The notes below the pieces were generated by a model, which was given only the letters and a program-made list of their open reading frames with translations, was not told where the DNA came from and did no database searches. A program made the translations under genes and the position numbers. Positions 61,823 through 64,000 of a stretch of 64,000 nt of DNA are shown piece after piece. The stretch lies in NCBI GenBank assembly GCA_023265135.1, contig JAHFUM010000001.1, positions 516,960-580,959 on the forward strand, given 5' to 3'. This stretch comes from Nitrosarchaeum sp. Lineage in GTDB: Archaea; Thermoproteota; Nitrososphaeria; Nitrososphaerales; Nitrosopumilaceae. Position 1 is the first letter of the stretch. Every line of letters begins with the position of its first letter.

Positions 61823-63151
61823 ATGACTGGTACGCACATACTGAATATTGGTTTTGATGATACAGATTCCATAAAAGGAATGTGTACAACTTTTCTTGCT
61901 TACAAAATTGTTGATTTGCTAAAAAAACAGGAGACTGAATTTCTTGATTTTCCCAAATTAATTAGATTTAATCCTAATATTCCTTGGAAAACCAGAGGCA
62001 ATGGGGCTGTCTCTTTGCGAATAAGGACAAAAAACCCATCAAAAATAAAAAAACAAATCAAAAATCTTGTTGAAAAATACTCTGATATAAAAAACGGTGC
62101 AAATCCTGGACTGGTTTTTTACGAGAGTGAAGAAATTCCAGAACGCTTTACTAAGTTCAGCAAACTAGCTTTATGGCAGCTAATAAATAGAAATGACGCA
62201 AAAAAATTTGCGATAAAAAATAACATTGAATTTTTTTGCCAAGGAAACGGTCAAGGTCTTGTGGGTGCAATAGGTGCAATAGGTTATGATTTTAAAGATC
62301 ATACATTGGAGCTATTAAGTTATAGAAAAAATTCTAAATTTGGAAAACAAAGAATACTCTCTTCTGAAAGTGTAAAAACAATGCAGGAAAAAACATTGCC
62401 TTTTACCTTTAACAGCTTTGATGACAAAAAAGAAAGAGTCTTGATCACTCCACATGGTCCTGATCCTGTTTTTTATGGTGTACGTGGTGAAAATGTAGAC
62501 TCGTTACTTCATGCAACAAAAATCTTGAAAACCGACGAGAAGTTAGCAGGTCACATGATATTCAAATCTAATCAAGGCACAGGGGATCACTTAAAAAACG
62601 AATTTGATATTACGAATATTCGGCCATATGCTTCCGGAAAAATTACTGGAATTATATCTGATGAACCAAAAATTGTAAAGGGCGGTCATGTTTTCTTCTC
62701 GATTATTTCACATGGACATGAATTACGATGTGCTGTTTACAAACCAACTGGTATGTCTTCTGTAGCACTAAGTTTGATTAAAGGAGACAAAGTTTGCATT
62801 GGAGGTGGTATTAGAAAATCCTCAAAAAACCATCCTAGAATTCTAAATCTTGAGTTTCTTGACGTTATTCATCTTGAAAAAAATCTGATAGACTCTAATC
62901 CAATCTGTAAAAAATGTGACAAAAAAATGAAATCAAAAGGCAAGAATCAAGGATATCAATGTATAAAATGCGGAAAAAAGTCAGCAAATAAAATCATCTT
63001 AGAAATTCCCAGGAAAATCAAAAAACAATTGTACATCCCTAACGTTTCTGCTCACAGGCATCTTAGTAGACCGCTACAAAGAATTGGAAGAATTAACAAG
63101 GAATCTAAATTTAATGAATCCGCTTCTTGGTTTTGCGTATATGAAAAGTAG
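61823..63151 (+). CDS. tiaS: tRNA(Ile2) 2-agmatinylcytidine synthetase TiaS
   Basis: A 442-residue protein. ILNIGFDDTDSIKGMCTTFLAYKI and the ATP-hydrolysing N-terminal domain are followed by an OB-fold (YASGKITGIISDEPKIVKGGHVFFSII) and a zinc ribbon (NPICKKCDKKMKSKGKNQGYQCIKCGKKSANKI). It converts C34 of tRNA-Ile(CAU) to agmatidine so that AUA is read. Its TAG stop (63149-63151) overlaps the 3' end of the convergent initiator tRNA gene. Confidence 0.96.
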   Translation: MTGTHILNIGFDDTDSIKGMCTTFLAYKIVDLLKKQETEFLDFPKLIRFNPNIPWKTRGNGAVSLRIRTKNPSKIKKQIKNLVEKYSDIKNGANPGLVFYESEEIPERFTKFSKLALWQLINRNDAKKFAIKNNIEFFCQGNGQGLVGAIGAIGYDFKDHTLELLSYRKNSKFGKQRILSSESVKTMQEKTLPFTFNSFDDKKERVLITPHGPDPVFYGVRGENVDSLLHATKILKTDEKLAGHMIFKSNQGTGDHLKNEFDITNIRPYASGKITGIISDEPKIVKGGHVFFSIISHGHELRCAVYKPTGMSSVALSLIKGDKVCIGGGIRKSSKNHPRILNLEFLDVIHLEKNLIDSNPICKKCDKKMKSKGKNQGYQCIKCGKKSANKIILEIPRKIKKQLYIPNVSAHRHLSRPLQRIGRINKESKFNESASWFCVYEK

Positions 63152-63238
63152 CGGGGAGTAGATTTGAACTACTGAACTGCGGGTTATGAGCCCGCCGGGA
63201 TGACTTAGCCCTAAAGAGTCTGGCTTCCCCACCCCGCT
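63149..63238 (-). tRNA. Initiator tRNA-Met (CAU) with D-loop intron
   Basis: Minus strand. Acceptor AGCGGGG/CCCCGCT plus discriminator A; A1-U72 and three G-C pairs in the anticodon stem (GCGGG-CTCATAA-CCCGC) mark an initiator. T-arm AGTAG-TTCAAAT-CTACT. The D-stem GGGA/TCCC encloses a 25-base D-loop. Removing 15 bases restores a standard loop AGCCAGGTCA with GG at 18-19. CCA is not encoded. The precursor is 90 nt and mature 75 nt. Confidence 0.93.
63205..63219 (-). other. 15-nt intron in the initiator tRNA D-loop
   Basis: Intron ACTCTTTAGGGCTAA on the minus strand. A bulge-helix-bulge fits: exon AGCC pairs with intron GGCT (4 bp), the bulge AG^A carries the 5' splice site and AA^G the 3' site. 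A small CT/AG stem closes the intron loop. Both cut sites agree with the boundaries set independently by the mature D-loop. Probably removed by the archaeal splicing endonuclease. Confidence 0.85.
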
Positions 63239-63320
63239 GATTCATAAATGAGTATGAGCCTATATACGCTTTATCAAATTCTTGAAAGTAATTAATATGA
63301 TTTGAAATGATTCATTTCTT

Positions 63321-64000
63321 GTGGACAAAAAACTAAGGATTGCAGGAATTGTTGCTGCATTAGCATTTTCAATATTTATTTTGACATCACCTTCTCATCC
63401 TTTACCAATTCCTGAACCACCTTCATCAAAACCTGAAAATAATTCTGTAGAAACTTTGGCAGAAAATCTCGATAAGCCTAGATCTATTGCAGTTTCAGAT
63501 AACAGAATTTTTGTAACCGAAAAAGATGGACTAATTAGAGTTGTTCAGGATAATGTTTTACTAGATGAACCGTTAGCCACATTACGTCCTGCAAATGTAT
63601 TTGATGGTGGATTATTAGGTATTGCACTTAATCCTAATTTTTCTAATAATCACCTCATGTATGTTTTTTTTACATATGAAGAAGATGGAAAACTTTGGAA
63701 TAAAATTATACAAATAACTGAATCTGAAAATAAATTAACAGATGCAAAAACCATTTTTGATAAAATACCTGGCTCTGTATTTACTAATGGTGGATTTTTA
63801 AAATTTGGTCCTGATAAAAAATTGTATGTGGGAACTGGCGCTGTTTCTGATTCCTCACATCTCTCCCAAGATCCTAATTCATTATCTGGAAAAATTTTAC
63901 GATTAAATGATGATGGTACTATTCCTGAAGATAATCCATTCCCAAATTCTCCGGTATACTCATCAGGATTTAGAAATCCACAAGGAATGACTTGGGATAA
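63321..64000 (+). CDS. PQQ-type sugar dehydrogenase homologue (partial, 3' end outside window)
   Basis: GTG start; 226 codons visible to the window edge, no stop. An N-terminal signal or anchor (residues 6-22) is followed by a Pro-rich linker and then a beta-propeller: LDKPRSIAVSDNRIFVTEKDGLIRVV, DGGLLGIALNPNFSNNHLMYVFFTYEE, GGFLKFGPDKKLYVGTGAVSDSSHLSQDPNSLSGKILRLNDDGTIPEDNPFPNSPVYSSGFRNPQGM. These motifs belong to the soluble aldose/glucose dehydrogenase (GSDH/sorbosone) family. It is probably extracytoplasmic, oxidising a sugar with PQQ. The cofactor is not established here. Confidence 0.88.
   Translation, partial: MDKKLRIAGIVAALAFSIFILTSPSHPLPIPEPPSSKPENNSVETLAENLDKPRSIAVSDNRIFVTEKDGLIRVVQDNVLLDEPLATLRPANVFDGGLLGIALNPNFSNNHLMYVFFTYEEDGKLWNKIIQITESENKLTDAKTIFDKIPGSVFTNGGFLKFGPDKKLYVGTGAVSDSSHLSQDPNSLSGKILRLNDDGTIPEDNPFPNSPVYSSGFRNPQGMTWD

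Noticed and set aside
63149-63238. CAU tRNA as tRNA-Ile2, the TiaS substrate
   Set aside because: A1-U72 and the three G-C pairs in the anticodon stem are initiator features.

Overview
The window is a compact, AT-rich archaeal chromosome segment, best explained as a marine ammonia-oxidising thaumarchaeon (Nitrososphaerota, Nitrosopumilus-like). Archaeal hallmarks are TFE-alpha, NAC, PDCD5, S19e, S27e, L44e, the thermosome, RNase P protein 4, Nep1, Csl4, TiaS, Dph2, Trm56, archaeal-type riboflavin enzymes and tRNAs without encoded CCA. Thaumarchaeal hallmarks are exported proteins with W-rich C-terminal repeats, a complete lower cobalamin pathway with a B12-dependent ribonucleotide reductase, and an archaeal-type Asd. 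Many genes look leaderless, with a TATA-like box about 26 bases before the start codon, and TTG/GTG starts are frequent. I see no insertion sequence, prophage, integron or CRISPR array.

Layout. 1-3.3 kb: exported W-repeat proteins. 3.3-7.5 kb: rhomboid protease, a short tautomerase, a nitrilase-family amidohydrolase, a zinc-ribbon protein, and a thiolase with its DUF35 partner. 7.6-13 kb: a winged-helix/ATP-cone/NrdD-like protein followed, after a 542-bp leader, by nrdJ. 13-16 kb: a glycosidase-like exported protein, nep1, tRNA-Gly(UCC), rnp4, rps19e and PDCD5. 16-18.8 kb: a zinc-type alcohol dehydrogenase relative, a CitE-like lyase and a TPR protein. 18.8-23.2 kb: a riboflavin operon (ribE-ribB-ribH-arfA-amidohydrolase-arfC). 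23.2-26 kb: small proteins, a hemerythrin, a candidate structured RNA and an aldehyde dehydrogenase. 26-30 kb (minus strand): tfe, trm56, hflX, a methyltransferase and a PhoU-like regulator. 30-35 kb: PUA protein, nac, a coiled-coil protein, a RuvC/RNase H-like protein, a repeat-tailed zinc finger, a possible proteasome-assembly-chaperone homologue, a UbiD-family decarboxylase and a thioesterase. 35-37.3 kb: two related phasin-like helical proteins and small orphan genes. 37.3-39.8 kb: ctaB, an Lrp regulator and asd. 39.9-44.1 kb: cobalamin genes cobD-cobQ-cbiB-cobS-cobY. 44-49 kb: rps27e, rpl44e, ade, thermosome and a ROK kinase. 49-51.8 kb: 2H phosphoesterase, DUF2024, flavin-type split-barrel protein and malic enzyme. 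51.8-57.6 kb: guaA, mptE, folP and guaB (purine and pterin metabolism). 57.6-63.2 kb: pheA, csl4, a second ADH-TPR pair, dph2, tiaS and an initiator tRNA-Met with a D-loop intron. 63.3 kb to the end: a truncated PQQ-type sugar dehydrogenase homologue.

The most interesting items are: (i) a four-helix candidate ncRNA at about 24369-24480; (ii) a 15-nt intron in the D-loop of initiator tRNA-Met that fits a bulge-helix-bulge; (iii) an RNR-derived putative regulator with a 12-nt element shared with the nrdJ leader; (iv) an amidohydrolase inside the riboflavin operon, a candidate for a missing archaeal pathway step; (v) a CobQ without its glutaminase domain; and (vi) three genes whose conserved N-termini extend upstream of any ATG/GTG/TTG codon. 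Functions rest on motif recognition by eye; no database search was run.
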